Both the position numbers and the translations under genes were made by a program. Shown piece by piece: positions 36,568 to 45,386 of a stretch of 64,000 nt of DNA (the first letter of the stretch is position 1; each line of letters opens with the position of its first letter). Origin of the DNA: Desulfurococcus mucosus DSM 2162 (GTDB lineage: Archaea > Thermoproteota > Thermoprotei_A > Sulfolobales > Desulfurococcaceae); assembly GCF_000186365.1 (NCBI RefSeq), contig NC_014961.1, positions 1,116,001-1,180,000 on the forward strand, read 5' to 3'. Under the pieces are notes generated by a model, which was given only the letters and a program-made list of their open reading frames with translations, was not told the DNA's origin and ran no database searches.

Positions 36568-38157
36568 ATGGGGGAGGCGGCCGAGAAGTATAGGGCTATT
36601 AGTCCAGCCGAGTTCTTCTACAAGTACAGGGAGATCGCCGGGTTCTCGAGCCCGGCTAGAGCCATATATCAAACCGTAAGGGAACTCGTGGAGAACGCTT
36701 TAGACGCGACGGATGCACACGGCATTCTTCCAGATGTAAAGATCTCTATTAAAAGGGTTGACGAAATCCAGGAGTTCTACAGGATCACCGTTGAGGACAA
36801 CGGGATAGGAATACCTCCCGACGTGGTTCCAGACGCCTTTGGCAGAGTCCTCTTCAGCAGTAAGTATGTGCTCAGGCAGACCCGTGGAATGTACGGGCTC
36901 GGAGTAAAGATGGCTGTGCTCTACGGGCAGATGACCACCGGTAGACCCGTTGAAGTAATCACCAGTAAATCAGGGTTTAAGAGGATCTACTACTTCAAGC
37001 TGAGGATAGATGTAAACAAGAATGAACCAGTCATCATTGAGAGGAGCTCCTGGAGGAAGAACAGGGATTGGCATGGAACCATAGTGTCGATAACCATAGA
37101 GGGCGACTGGGGGAGGGCTAAGCAGAAGATAAAGGAATACTTGTTTAAAACCGCTATTGTAACCCCCTACGCTAACATAGTTGCCTTGACACCGGATGAT
37201 GAAATCGTCTACTACCCCAGGGTGGTTGACAAGCTGCCCTCCCCACCCGTGGAGGTGAAGCCGCATCCCCACGGCGTAGACCTGGAGTTGTTGAAGCAGA
37301 TAATCTCCTCGCACAACTATAGCAGCGTGGAGGAGCTGTTGATCAAGGGCTTCCAGAGCATAGGTGAGGCAACGGCGAGACTCATACTGCAGCAGGCTGG
37401 AGTAGACCCGGCTAAGCCACCGGTCGACCTCACGGAGAACGAGCTCCTCTCACTGGTCAACACGCTTAGATCAATGAAGGATATAAGGGCACCCTCAACC
37501 AAGGCGATCTCCCCCCTGGGCAGTGAGATAATTGAAGCCGGCTTGAAGCACGTCTTCCAGCCGGAGTTCACCTACGCTGTCTCGAGGCGGCCGCAGGCCT
37601 ACCAGGGACACCCCTTCGTAGTGGAGGCCGGTGTGGCCTACGGGGGGAAGACGCCTCTAAGCGAGAATGATAAACCGATAATACTCAGGTATGCTAACAA
37701 GATCCCCTTGCTCTACGATGAGGGAAGCGATGTTACTACACTTGTGGTCAAGGAGGACATAGGCTGGGACAACTACATGATAACCTTCCCAGCACCCATC
37801 GCGATACTCGTACACGTCTGCAGCACTAAGATACCGTTTAAAGGCGTTGGGAAAGAAAGCATAGCCGATGTCCCAGAGGTGCGGAGAGAAATCAAGCTCG
37901 CCCTTATGGATGTGTTAAGGGAGCTCAGGAAGTACTTGTCGAAGAAGGCGAGAGAAGAGGAGTTGAAGAAGAGGGCTGAACACCTGGCAAAATACATTCC
38001 TGAAGTAGCGAGGAGCCTGGCGTTGATAACCTCCGGCGGCGACAAGGAGGCTGAGGCCCTGTTACTGCGGCGACTGGTCTCAATAGTCTCCAAGCGCACA
38101 GGCATACCGGTAACCGAGATACAGGGGGTGCTTGAATCAGTTAAAATAGGGGCGTAG
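36568..38157 (+). CDS. top6B: DNA topoisomerase VI subunit B
   Basis: ATPase subunit of the type IIB topoisomerase that relaxes and decatenates DNA. GHKL ATPase motifs are visible: LVENALDATDAHGI (N box), VEDNGIGIPPD (G1), and TRGMYGLGVKMAVLYGQM (G2). A transducer domain and a C-terminal basic helical part follow. Length 529 aa. A TATA-like TTTTTAAG is about 55 nt upstream. top6A follows after 11 nt. Confidence 0.97.
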   Translation: MGEAAEKYRAISPAEFFYKYREIAGFSSPARAIYQTVRELVENALDATDAHGILPDVKISIKRVDEIQEFYRITVEDNGIGIPPDVVPDAFGRVLFSSKYVLRQTRGMYGLGVKMAVLYGQMTTGRPVEVITSKSGFKRIYYFKLRIDVNKNEPVIIERSSWRKNRDWHGTIVSITIEGDWGRAKQKIKEYLFKTAIVTPYANIVALTPDDEIVYYPRVVDKLPSPPVEVKPHPHGVDLELLKQIISSHNYSSVEELLIKGFQSIGEATARLILQQAGVDPAKPPVDLTENELLSLVNTLRSMKDIRAPSTKAISPLGSEIIEAGLKHVFQPEFTYAVSRRPQAYQGHPFVVEAGVAYGGKTPLSENDKPIILRYANKIPLLYDEGSDVTTLVVKEDIGWDNYMITFPAPIAILVHVCSTKIPFKGVGKESIADVPEVRREIKLALMDVLRELRKYLSKKAREEELKKRAEHLAKYIPEVARSLALITSGGDKEAEALLLRRLVSIVSKRTGIPVTEIQGVLESVKIGA

Positions 38158-38168
38158 GTGGCTGAGCA

Positions 38169-39473
38169 ATGGTGTCCGCTGTAGACCTCGAGGCCAGGAG
38201 GAAGGCAGCCGAGTTAATGAGGAAAATGTTCTCCGGGGTAGCCGAGGAGATACAGAGGGAGGGGCGCCCCGTCTTCGTCATGCCTAAGAGGACTCTCTCG
38301 AACACCATCTACGACTACAAGAACAAGCTCCTGCTACTAGGGCCTGAAACCCTGAAGCGGAGCTTCACAGACGTCAACGAGGCGAGGAAATTCATGCAGA
38401 CCGTGCTAATGGCCTCGATAATCTACGACTCACTGGTGAACAATGAGTATCCAACGATACGTGACCTCTACTACAGGGGGAAGCACAGTATAAGCTATAG
38501 GAGTAGCAGCGGTAGGGAGGTGCATGAGAACACGTGGGATGAGCAGAAGGAGTCTGACAGCGTGATAAGGGATCTAGAAGTATTCCTGAACGTGCTGCGC
38601 GAGGAACTCCTCATACTGAGCAAGGAGAAGGGTAAAGTGGTGGGTAACCTCGTTATAAGAAGCGGGGACGACACCATTGATCTAAGCCGCATGGGGCATG
38701 GAGCCTACTCGATCGAGCCCACCCCTGATCTAATAGAGTTCAAGGATGTAGACGCCGAGTACGTGCTCGTGGTCGAGAAGGACGCCGTATTCCAGCAGCT
38801 GCACAGATACGGCTTCTGGAAGAAGAATAAGGCCATACTCATCACGAGCGCCGGGCAACCGGATAGGGCGACCAGGCGCTTCCTGAGGAGGCTCAGCGAT
38901 GAATATAATTTACCAGTGTACATTCTAACCGACAGCGACCCCTACGGGTTCTATATTTACAGCGTCTTCAAGATAGGTAGTATCACGCTCTCATATGAAA
39001 GCGAGAGGCTTGCAACACCCAGGGCGAAGTTCATAGGTGTAATGATGACGGATGTCTTCGGCGACGACGTCTTCAGAGAGATGCTGAAGGACAAGGACTC
39101 CAAGAAGGAGCTGGGCTCCATTGCACGGGGACTCGAGAAGCTTGCAAAGAAAAAACCCTACCTCACCGAGGCCGAGAGAAGAAACTACATAATCAAGGCG
39201 AAGCAACGCGACCTTGAAAGAGCCGTCGAGCTAATAGGCTACAACGTGGCAGACGTATGCCTAGACAACGCCGAGTACAAGAACAAGCTGAAGAAGAAAG
39301 AAGGATTAACAGGGTACCCATGGTTCCAAACCCCTGAATGGGTGAGAGAACTCTGCGTGTTCTTCAAAACCCTCAGCAAGCTTGAAATAGAGGCAATGGC
39401 CAGCAAGGGATTAAAATTCCTCGCCGACCACTACATACCCGAGAAAATATCAACAGGCGACTGGATAGACTAG
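38169..39473 (+). CDS. top6A: DNA topoisomerase VI subunit A (Spo11-like)
   Basis: Cleavage subunit. The catalytic tyrosine lies in TIRDLYYRGKHSI; the TOPRIM metal site is in VYILTDSDPYGFYIYSVFKI and the acidic VVEKDAVFQQL. At 434 aa it is longer than many archaeal versions (about 380), mainly in the middle and at the ends. Co-transcribed with top6B. Confidence 0.96.
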   Translation: MVSAVDLEARRKAAELMRKMFSGVAEEIQREGRPVFVMPKRTLSNTIYDYKNKLLLLGPETLKRSFTDVNEARKFMQTVLMASIIYDSLVNNEYPTIRDLYYRGKHSISYRSSSGREVHENTWDEQKESDSVIRDLEVFLNVLREELLILSKEKGKVVGNLVIRSGDDTIDLSRMGHGAYSIEPTPDLIEFKDVDAEYVLVVEKDAVFQQLHRYGFWKKNKAILITSAGQPDRATRRFLRRLSDEYNLPVYILTDSDPYGFYIYSVFKIGSITLSYESERLATPRAKFIGVMMTDVFGDDVFREMLKDKDSKKELGSIARGLEKLAKKKPYLTEAERRNYIIKAKQRDLERAVELIGYNVADVCLDNAEYKNKLKKKEGLTGYPWFQTPEWVRELCVFFKTLSKLEIEAMASKGLKFLADHYIPEKISTGDWID

Positions 39474-39522
39474 CCTATTTTACCGTTCGCCCCTGAATAC
39501 TCATCCCCATCTCTTTATGCTC
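39474..39522 (+). repeat. Paired ~48-nt repeat, copy 1
   Basis: Segment containing ACCGTTCGCCCCTGAATAC and CATCCCCATCTCTTTATG, matched at 47,482-47,532 (ACCGTTTGCCCCTAGATAT and CATCCTCATCTATTTATG). About 80 percent of bases agree by eye. It begins directly after the top6A stop. Confidence 0.55.
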
Positions 39523-39535
39523 ACCCGCATCCAGA

Positions 39536-39582
39536 GGCCTCCGCCTCACACATACCAGTCATGAATAATGAGGCTTCCACTA
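39536..39582. repeat. Dispersed hairpin repeat, variant with long loop (copy 4)
   Basis: CCTCCGCCTCA and later TGAGGCTTCCACTAGG keep both arms of the hairpin family consensus, but a 20-nt loop replaces the usual short one. The stem is GCCTCA/TGAGGC. Confidence 0.4.
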
Positions 39583-39643
39583 GGAAACACCCCGGGGCTG
39601 CCAGGCGGGTTCCCAGCGGGTGCAGGGATCTGAAACCCGCTCC

Positions 39644-40387
39644 TTAAGCCATGTCTCCACGACATATCTCCGCCAGTAGGCCTATCTCCCTCAGCTTCCC
39701 GGCGTCGAGGAGCCCACACATTATGCCCCTGGGCCTTCTCAGCGGCCCCTCACGCCTCAGCACCCTGGTTGGGGTTGCCACGATGTCCACGGTGAAGTCC
39801 CAGGGCTTCAAGGGGATGTCGACGTCCACGACCTGGATGTCGTGGACGGTGGTCGCTATCGGCGTCTTTTCATTAAGCCTCTCGTAGTGGGTGAGGATGC
39901 CGTATTCGAGCTCACTGTACCCCTCTCCCTTACCCAGCCTTGCCCCCATCCTGTTGACGGCTACTGAGCCAGCGATGAACATGTCTATCCTCGGCAGAGC
40001 AGATGGGTGTACTTTCTCACCCAGCTTCACCATACCCTTGATCGTTGAGGCCCAGTGGTAGAGGCCCCTGGGTATCCTGCGTGGATCCAGCAGTATGAAG
40101 CCGGATGAAATCCTAGGTGTTGAGACCACTACGAGAACACCCTTCTCCAGGAGCATCCTCCTAAGCGGGGCCTGAGGTGAATCAGGGTTTACGAAGACCA
40201 CTCTAGCGGACGCTGCCTCGGGCAGTGAGATGAGTCTCCTGGCAGCCTCCTCCGCCCCCTTGAAGTTCGGGATCCTGCCTCGGGCAGGCAGCGGGAAATC
40301 CGCCACGCCGAGCTCCTCAATCTTCCTCCAAACACTCTCCCTTACAGCTTGACGGAGCTGATCCGGGTGGTTGCCCATGTCCATCAT
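39644..40387 (-). CDS. 5-formyltetrahydrofolate cyclo-ligase family protein
   Basis: A 247-aa member of the 5-FTHF cyclo-ligase-like family (MTHFSD type, COG0212). Features: VRESVWRKIEELGVADFPLP at the N-terminus, RIPNFKGAEEAARRL, then VAVNRMGARLGKGEGYSELE, the conserved glycine-rich motif, and TVHDIQVVDVDIP. True cyclo-ligases are usually shorter; the archaeal long form has no firm biochemical assignment that I know. The gene stands alone. Confidence 0.8.
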   Translation of the reverse strand: MMDMGNHPDQLRQAVRESVWRKIEELGVADFPLPARGRIPNFKGAEEAARRLISLPEAASARVVFVNPDSPQAPLRRMLLEKGVLVVVSTPRISSGFILLDPRRIPRGLYHWASTIKGMVKLGEKVHPSALPRIDMFIAGSVAVNRMGARLGKGEGYSELEYGILTHYERLNEKTPIATTVHDIQVVDVDIPLKPWDFTVDIVATPTRVLRREGPLRRPRGIMCGLLDAGKLREIGLLAEICRGDMA

Positions 40388-40449
40388 CCTAGTCGCTTAG
40401 AACGCTCCGGGTACTTGTAGTTGTCTTGGGCGTTGGCCTCCCCTCCAAT

Positions 40450-40654
40450 ATCAGTACCTCATTGGGGGCTGCATCAGCAGGCACCACTGGGCCCGCCCCA
40501 CAGGGAACCAGGTAAATCCCCCGCCTCTAATGGCCACCCCGCCGTCATCGAGGCGAGGGAACACGCATCCAGCAGAGACCCCCATTCACTGCCACGCCTC
40601 CAGTGCTTCCAGCAGTCAAACCAGCTTAAAAACCTTCACCTAGTGAACAGTCTT
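40450..40654 (+). repeat. Diverged long repeat, copy 2 of 2
   Basis: Matches 21,405-21,555: GGGGGCTGCATCAGCAGGCA, then CCACTGGGCCCGCCCCAC, and after an extra stretch of about 55 nt, CCAGCAG, AACCAGCTTAAAAA and the dyad TTCACCTAGTGAA with CAGTCTT. The gap after it (40,655-40,770) has a small hairpin CCACGG/CCGTGG at 40,718-40,737, then a TATA box (TTTATATAG, about 40,774-40,782). Confidence 0.7.
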
Positions 40655-40827
40655 CGGACGAACCCACCCCTCTCAGCCGTCAGCAACCGTTTAAGCCGTG
40701 TCGACCCTTCCACTTCTTCCACGGCTTTGAAACCGTGGAGTGAAACACGGGATGAGGCCTAGGGATTGTGATTGTTTATATAGTTTAGGTTGCTGAATCA
40801 CATTTGAAGCAACCCGGGTGGAACGCT

Positions 40828-41352
40828 TTGGGCGAGAGGTTTGAAGTATGCTTCTGGGACGGCCGCTGCTTCACCGTGACGCTGGGCGTGGGCAGCCTGG
40901 AACTACTGGAGAAACACGCCGATCTAGACGGCGTGATCCTCTGCGACCGGCCGGGGCAGGTGGACTTGAGGAACGCCTCTGAGGGCGTGTATGCATGCCT
41001 ATACGACTGGGTGCCTTCAGCCAGGGCTTACGAGCTTTTAACGAAGCCTTTACCCGCTATCTACAGGCATGTGAAAATGCACTTTCTCCTAATGGAGGAG
41101 CCTCAAGTATACTCTAGGAGAGTGTGCCAGTTCCTTGAACCAGGTGAACTATACAAGCAGAACAGGGATGTGAAGCCTGCGATTGACAGCTTTTTCACGG
41201 TGTACCGTGGTAGCATAGACTCTAAGCTGACCTGGAGTGTTAAATCGGGCGGCGAATTGATCTATAAGGAATACTACAGGCTTGACGACTACCACCAGTT
41301 GATTAAGCCGGCGATGATCGACTCTACTAGGGCCAAGTATCGGTCTACATGA
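40828..41352 (+). CDS. Hypothetical protein, 174 aa
   Basis: Unknown function. A mixed alpha/beta soluble protein (FEVCFWDGRCFTVTLGVGSL at the start; FFTVYRGSIDSKLTWSVKSG near the end). The TTG at 40,828 follows a GGGTGG motif and is my preferred start; a TTG at 40,804 close to the expected transcript start is also possible. A clear TATA box (TTTATATAG) supports expression. The gene has no partner; it lies beside a repeat copy, so it may be accessory. Confidence 0.55.
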   Translation: MGERFEVCFWDGRCFTVTLGVGSLELLEKHADLDGVILCDRPGQVDLRNASEGVYACLYDWVPSARAYELLTKPLPAIYRHVKMHFLLMEEPQVYSRRVCQFLEPGELYKQNRDVKPAIDSFFTVYRGSIDSKLTWSVKSGGELIYKEYYRLDDYHQLIKPAMIDSTRAKYRST

Positions 41353-41411
41353 GGTGGACACTAGCCTTCCCTTAGGGCGGGTTCCACAGCCGTGATCCCG
41401 GTGCCTTGGTG

Positions 41412-42005
41412 TTATCGCTGGCTATCGGAGGGCTCCTCAGGCGCCTCCTGCCTGTGGCCTAGGGATATGAGCTTTGATTCCGCCAGGAGCTTGAGGGCTT
41501 TTCTCAGCGTCCTCCTCACGATGCCTCTTTTCTCAACGCTACCGTAGAGGTTCACAGCGGTTCTCCTAATGCTGTCAGTCCTAGTGAGGTCTCTTAGCAC
41601 CTCCAGCTCCTCGTTGCTCAGCGCGCCCGCCAGGTATCTGAGGGCTAGTCTAGCTATGTCGGCTGGCCTCATGCCTGCATACGGGTGCCCGGGGTCTAGT
41701 TCGTCTAGGCGTTGAACCACCTCGAGCTCTAGCACGGTTAAGTACTGGTCTCCACTTATATCCCCGTAGAGCCTGCGGAGTTCTTCAACGAGTTCATCCC
41801 TGTTCTTGAAGCCCTCGAGCCTGGCCTCCTCATCCGTTAAATCCCTCATCCTCCTATAGTAGACCCTCCTAATCCTCGCCTTAGCTATGGGTTTCCCGCC
41901 AGCGTGCACTATGACTTCCTTGTACCTGGGCTTCACTATTCCAAGCCTAATGGTCGCCTTCTTCTCGCCGGATAGGAGTTTCCCGGCGTACCATCCTTTC
42001 AGCAT
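41412..42005 (-). CDS. ASCH-domain protein
   Basis: An N-terminal ASCH domain (PUA-like fold, RNA- or nucleotide-binding) is visible as MLKGWYAGKLLSGEKKATIR, then KPIAKARIRRVYYRRMRDL with DEEARLEGFKNRDELVEEL. The C-terminal half is helical (winged-helix-like) with a charged tail. The ATG at 42,005 has a GGGAGG Shine-Dalgarno 7 nt upstream and is chosen over an ATG 33 nt earlier. An sRNA candidate lies just upstream on the same strand. Confidence 0.82.
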   Translation of the reverse strand: MLKGWYAGKLLSGEKKATIRLGIVKPRYKEVIVHAGGKPIAKARIRRVYYRRMRDLTDEEARLEGFKNRDELVEELRRLYGDISGDQYLTVLELEVVQRLDELDPGHPYAGMRPADIARLALRYLAGALSNEELEVLRDLTRTDSIRRTAVNLYGSVEKRGIVRRTLRKALKLLAESKLISLGHRQEAPEEPSDSQR

Positions 42006-42073
42006 TATATGCCTCCCTATGAAGCGCGCCCTGGGCATCGGGCTGCACCCGGAGGCTTCGAGCCGTGGTTGAA

Positions 42074-42133
42074 TATGTCAGTTGAGACAGGTCTTCTCAT
42101 CCCCTTGGTCAAGCCCGTGGTCTCATCACTATT
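42074..42133 (-). ncRNA. Box C/D sRNA candidate 1 (23S guide)
   Basis: Minus strand: box C GTGATGA (42,129-42,123), guide GACCACGGGC, D' variant TTGA, C' GGATGA, guide ending GACCTGTCTCAA, box D CTGA (42,081-42,078). The last guide is complementary over 11 nt to the conserved 23S stretch UGAGACAGGUC (from memory of archaeal 23S). A TATA-like TTTTAAG ends 25 nt before box C. By the N+5 rule the methylated base would be the G in UGA[G]AC. Confidence 0.7.
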
Positions 42134-42192
42134 TAATAGGGTTGTCGGCGATCCCTTAAAACATTGCTGTTTGAAGGCGACTGGTGGTCTCA

Positions 42193-42348
42193 ATGGGGTA
42201 CTGGGTTTTAAGATGCAGGGAGTGCGGCTTGGAGTGGAGGCTGCTCGTCAGCTTCCCCTTGAAGAAGGAGTTTAAGCAGCTGTACCATTACTGCTCTAAC
42301 TGCGGTAAAAACAGTTTCCATGAAATAATAGGGTATGTGGAGGAGTAG
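42193..42348 (+). CDS. Small zinc-ribbon protein, 51 aa
   Basis: Reads MGYWVLRCRECGLEWRLLVS, then FPLKKEFKQLYHYCSNCGKN and SFHEIIGYVEE. Two CxxC pairs 23 residues apart form a zinc ribbon. A GGTGG motif is 7-11 nt before the ATG and a TATTTAATAG element lies about 60 nt upstream. Too short for routine gene finding; the function is unknown but the frame is clean and the gene ends 4 nt before the convergent thrS. Confidence 0.7.
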   Translation: MGYWVLRCRECGLEWRLLVSFPLKKEFKQLYHYCSNCGKNSFHEIIGYVEE

Positions 42349-42351
42349 GTG

Positions 42352-44196
42352 CTACTGCCTGTATGAGAAAAGCGGCCTCGAGCTCAGCTTCATGGGCAGC
42401 GTCATCTCAACCCTCGGGTATCCTTCAACCTCCCTGTTGAGGAGGTCTATGAACTCCTCGAGCCTCATAACCTTCTGGTCGTTGCTCCTCCTAACCCTGA
42501 CGTTGAGTGTACCGGTTGCAACCTCTCTCTCACCGATAACTATGATGTAGGGCACCCATTCTCTCCCAGCATCCCTTATCTTCTTCCCAAGGGTTTCATC
42601 CCTGTCATCCACGTCGACCCTGAAGCCCCTTGACGCCAGCTCCCCGGCTACCTTGAAGGCGTGCTCGTTAAACTCCCGGGAGACAGGTATTACCCTGGCT
42701 TGAACAGGGCTCATCCATGTAGGTATGTAGGGGGTCTGCCCCTTCGCCTCCATTAATGCCGCTGTGTCTAGAACCATGTATATGTATCTCTCGACGCCGC
42801 CAAGTATGGCTGTGTGTATTATAACCGGGTGGTGTTTCTCCCCTTTCTCATCCACGTATGTTATGTTGAATCTCGCACCGTTCCCCACGTCTATCTGGAA
42901 GGTTGCTATCTCCCTCGGCCTGTTCAGGTTGTCCACTATATGGTACTCCACGTTTAGAACCCAGTAGTATATTCCAGAGGGTATCACTGCTAGTAGAACC
43001 GGGTACTTCTCTCTTTTAACGAACTCGACTAGTTTATCCCTGTACTTTTCAAGGAACTCGTCGGTTATATTGTATAAGGCTACATAGCTCCTCCCAACCT
43101 TCCCAGCCTCCTCATGTATCTTCGACTGAACCCTCATGGAGACCTCTATCGCCTCATTAATGTCCCTGGTCAATATGTGGAGATCCGGCATGTAGAACTT
43201 CCTCAACCTGAAGCAGAGGGCTAGCTCACCCCGCTGCTCAAGCCTATAGCTGTCGGCCACCTCGAATGCTCCGAAAGGCATCTCCTTGTAGCTGATAACC
43301 CAGTCCCTCAGCATGGCGAACTGCTGGTGGCATGCCGCATACCTGAGGACGAAGCGGTCTTCATCCAGTTGAACCTCGTAGAGCCTGTCGCCGAAGAGGA
43401 CTGCGTGCTCGTACACGGGTTTCTCCTTGAGGTTAAACATGTTGCTACCCATGACCTTGAAAACAGGTATGCCGAGGCTCTGCGCCACCATCCATGAATA
43501 CCTCATCACCGACTCCATTATCGAAACCGCGTGGGGCCCGTACCTCATGTGGCCGTGGTCGCTCATGGGCTCCCATTCAAACCCGAACTTCCTACAGTAC
43601 TCGTTAACCTTGTTCTCGCCGCCGGTGAACTCCTTCCCGAAAACCTCCTTCTCCACAAGCGCCTTCAGCTCAGGGTACCCTGCATAGTTGAAGCCTGCTG
43701 GATCGTGGAGGACGCCGTCAGGGGTCATAATGTAGAACTTCTTCTCCACGACTCTCCTAGCCCCGGTCTCAGACCTCCTGACACTCCTAGACAGCTCGCT
43801 CAACGGGTGACCGTAGCATTCAAGGGTGAACGCCTTATACCATCCAAAGGGCGCCTTGTATGCTTCAACCCCTGCCTCCTTCAAGGCTGCGTACAGGCGG
43901 CCAAGTATCTTCACGGCTTCAAAGGGCGGTGCCAGATCCTGCGAGAGATGTGCATAGGGGTATACAACTATAGAGGATGCTTTAACCTGGTTGAACACGC
44001 TGAGTATCTCGCTTACCGCACCGGGTACAACTGATTCATCGTCCCCCTTCTCCACACTGGTGAAGACTACAAGGGTGTTCTCGAAAGCCCCGCTCCCACC
44101 GGCCTCGCCGAGGGGCTCGGGCTCCTCTACAGCTGGCTTCACCACCTCGTAGCTGAATCTACGGGCATGGATCAACAGTAGCCTCAACGCGGACAC
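42352..44196 (-). CDS. thrS: Threonyl-tRNA synthetase, archaeal type
   Basis: A 614-aa class II synthetase with an archaeal N-terminal editing domain (LRLLLIHARRFSYEVVKPAV, related to D-aminoacyl-tRNA deacylase). The catalytic core shows MSDHGHMRYGPHAVSIMESV, the zinc-site region RYAACHQQFAMLRDW, and motif 3 IHTAILGGVERYIYMVLDTA, followed by an anticodon-binding domain. Some crenarchaea split ThrRS into two proteins; here it is a full-length form. Confidence 0.95.
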   Translation of the reverse strand: MSALRLLLIHARRFSYEVVKPAVEEPEPLGEAGGSGAFENTLVVFTSVEKGDDESVVPGAVSEILSVFNQVKASSIVVYPYAHLSQDLAPPFEAVKILGRLYAALKEAGVEAYKAPFGWYKAFTLECYGHPLSELSRSVRRSETGARRVVEKKFYIMTPDGVLHDPAGFNYAGYPELKALVEKEVFGKEFTGGENKVNEYCRKFGFEWEPMSDHGHMRYGPHAVSIMESVMRYSWMVAQSLGIPVFKVMGSNMFNLKEKPVYEHAVLFGDRLYEVQLDEDRFVLRYAACHQQFAMLRDWVISYKEMPFGAFEVADSYRLEQRGELALCFRLRKFYMPDLHILTRDINEAIEVSMRVQSKIHEEAGKVGRSYVALYNITDEFLEKYRDKLVEFVKREKYPVLLAVIPSGIYYWVLNVEYHIVDNLNRPREIATFQIDVGNGARFNITYVDEKGEKHHPVIIHTAILGGVERYIYMVLDTAALMEAKGQTPYIPTWMSPVQARVIPVSREFNEHAFKVAGELASRGFRVDVDDRDETLGKKIRDAGREWVPYIIVIGEREVATGTLNVRVRRSNDQKVMRLEEFIDLLNREVEGYPRVEMTLPMKLSSRPLFSYRQ

Positions 44197-44310
44197 CTTG
44201 AGACACGATATTATCCCAGAGGATATTTAAACATGTGTTTCAACACTGCTGACCGGAGCCAAGGGCTCTAACCATATATTAGGAGGAGACGCATAGTATT
44301 ATGGTGGAGC

Positions 44311-45300
44311 GTGAGAACCGTGAGCGAGGAGAAGAACAGTAGGCAACAGCAGGAATTCATCACTGTGAGAAGCCTGCCTGGAGTAGGATCCGCTATCGCC
44401 GACAAGCTCGAGGCAGCTGGATACGTGTCCGCCTGGAGCATTGTGGTAGCCCGCCCCGAGGAGCTCGCTGAGAAGACGGGGCTACCCGTGCTCACGGTTC
44501 AAAAAGTCATCGAGGCAGCTAGGAAGGCATTGGGCATAACCTTCAAGACCGCCAGGGAGGTCAAGCAGGAGAGGCTTAACATAAGGAAGATAACCACCGG
44601 GAGCAGGAGCCTCGACGAGTTGCTGGGCGGTGGAGTTGAAACCAAGACTATCACAGAGTTCTACGGCGAATACGGTTCAGGTAAAACCCAGCTATGCCAC
44701 CAGTTAAGCGTCAACGTGCAACTACCCCTTGAGAAGGGGGGGTTAGAGGGTAGAGCCGTCTACATTGACACGGAGGGCACGTTCCGCTGGGAGAGAATAG
44801 AGGCAATGGCCAGGGCGCTTGGCTTAGACCCCGATAAGGTGATGGACAACATATACTATATGAGGGCGTATAACAGCGACCACCAGATATCCATAGTCGA
44901 CGAGCTCTTCACATTCATACCGAAGAACAATGTAAAGCTCGTAGTAGTAGACAGCGTGACAAGCCACTTCAGAGCCGAATACCCTGGGAGAGACCACCTG
45001 GCTGAAAGACAGCAGAAGCTGAACTCCCACCTACACCAATTAGTGAGGCTGGCGGAAGCATACAATGTCGCAGTAGTCGTAACAAACCAGGTGATGGCAC
45101 GCCCCGACATATTCTACGGTGACCCAACCATAGCCGTAGGCGGCCACGTCCTAGCACACACCCCAGGAGTAAGAGTACAGCTCAAGAAGTCGAAGGGCAA
45201 CAAGAGGATAGCGAGAGTAGTCGACGCCCCCCATCTACCAGAGGGAGAAGCCGTCTTCGTAATACTTGAAGAAGGCATAAGAGACTCTGAAGAACAGTGA
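44311..45300 (+). CDS. radA: DNA repair and recombination protein RadA
   Basis: Archaeal RecA/Rad51 recombinase. N-terminal helix-hairpin-helix domain ([20 protein letters not shown]), Walker [10 protein letters not shown] at residues 119-127, Walker [14 protein letters not shown], and the polymerisation/L2 region [12 protein letters not shown]. At 329 aa there is no intein. The start is GTG at 44,311. Divergent from thrS with TATA-like elements in the 114-nt gap. Confidence 0.97.
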   Translation: MRTVSEEKNSRQQQEFITVRSLPGVGSAIADKLEAAGYVSAWSIVVARPEELAEKTGLPVLTVQKVIEAARKALGITFKTAREVKQERLNIRKITTGSRSLDELLGGGVETKTITEFYGEYGSGKTQLCHQLSVNVQLPLEKGGLEGRAVYIDTEGTFRWERIEAMARALGLDPDKVMDNIYYMRAYNSDHQISIVDELFTFIPKNNVKLVVVDSVTSHFRAEYPGRDHLAERQQKLNSHLHQLVRLAEAYNVAVVVTNQVMARPDIFYGDPTIAVGGHVLAHTPGVRVQLKKSKGNKRIARVVDAPHLPEGEAVFVILEEGIRDSEEQ

Positions 45301-45386
45301 AAAACACTCAAACCCTGCAACAGGCCCCAGCCACAACACCTCTTTAAATCTCTTTAAATAACGTGGAGGACTCATAGAGGTCGAGC

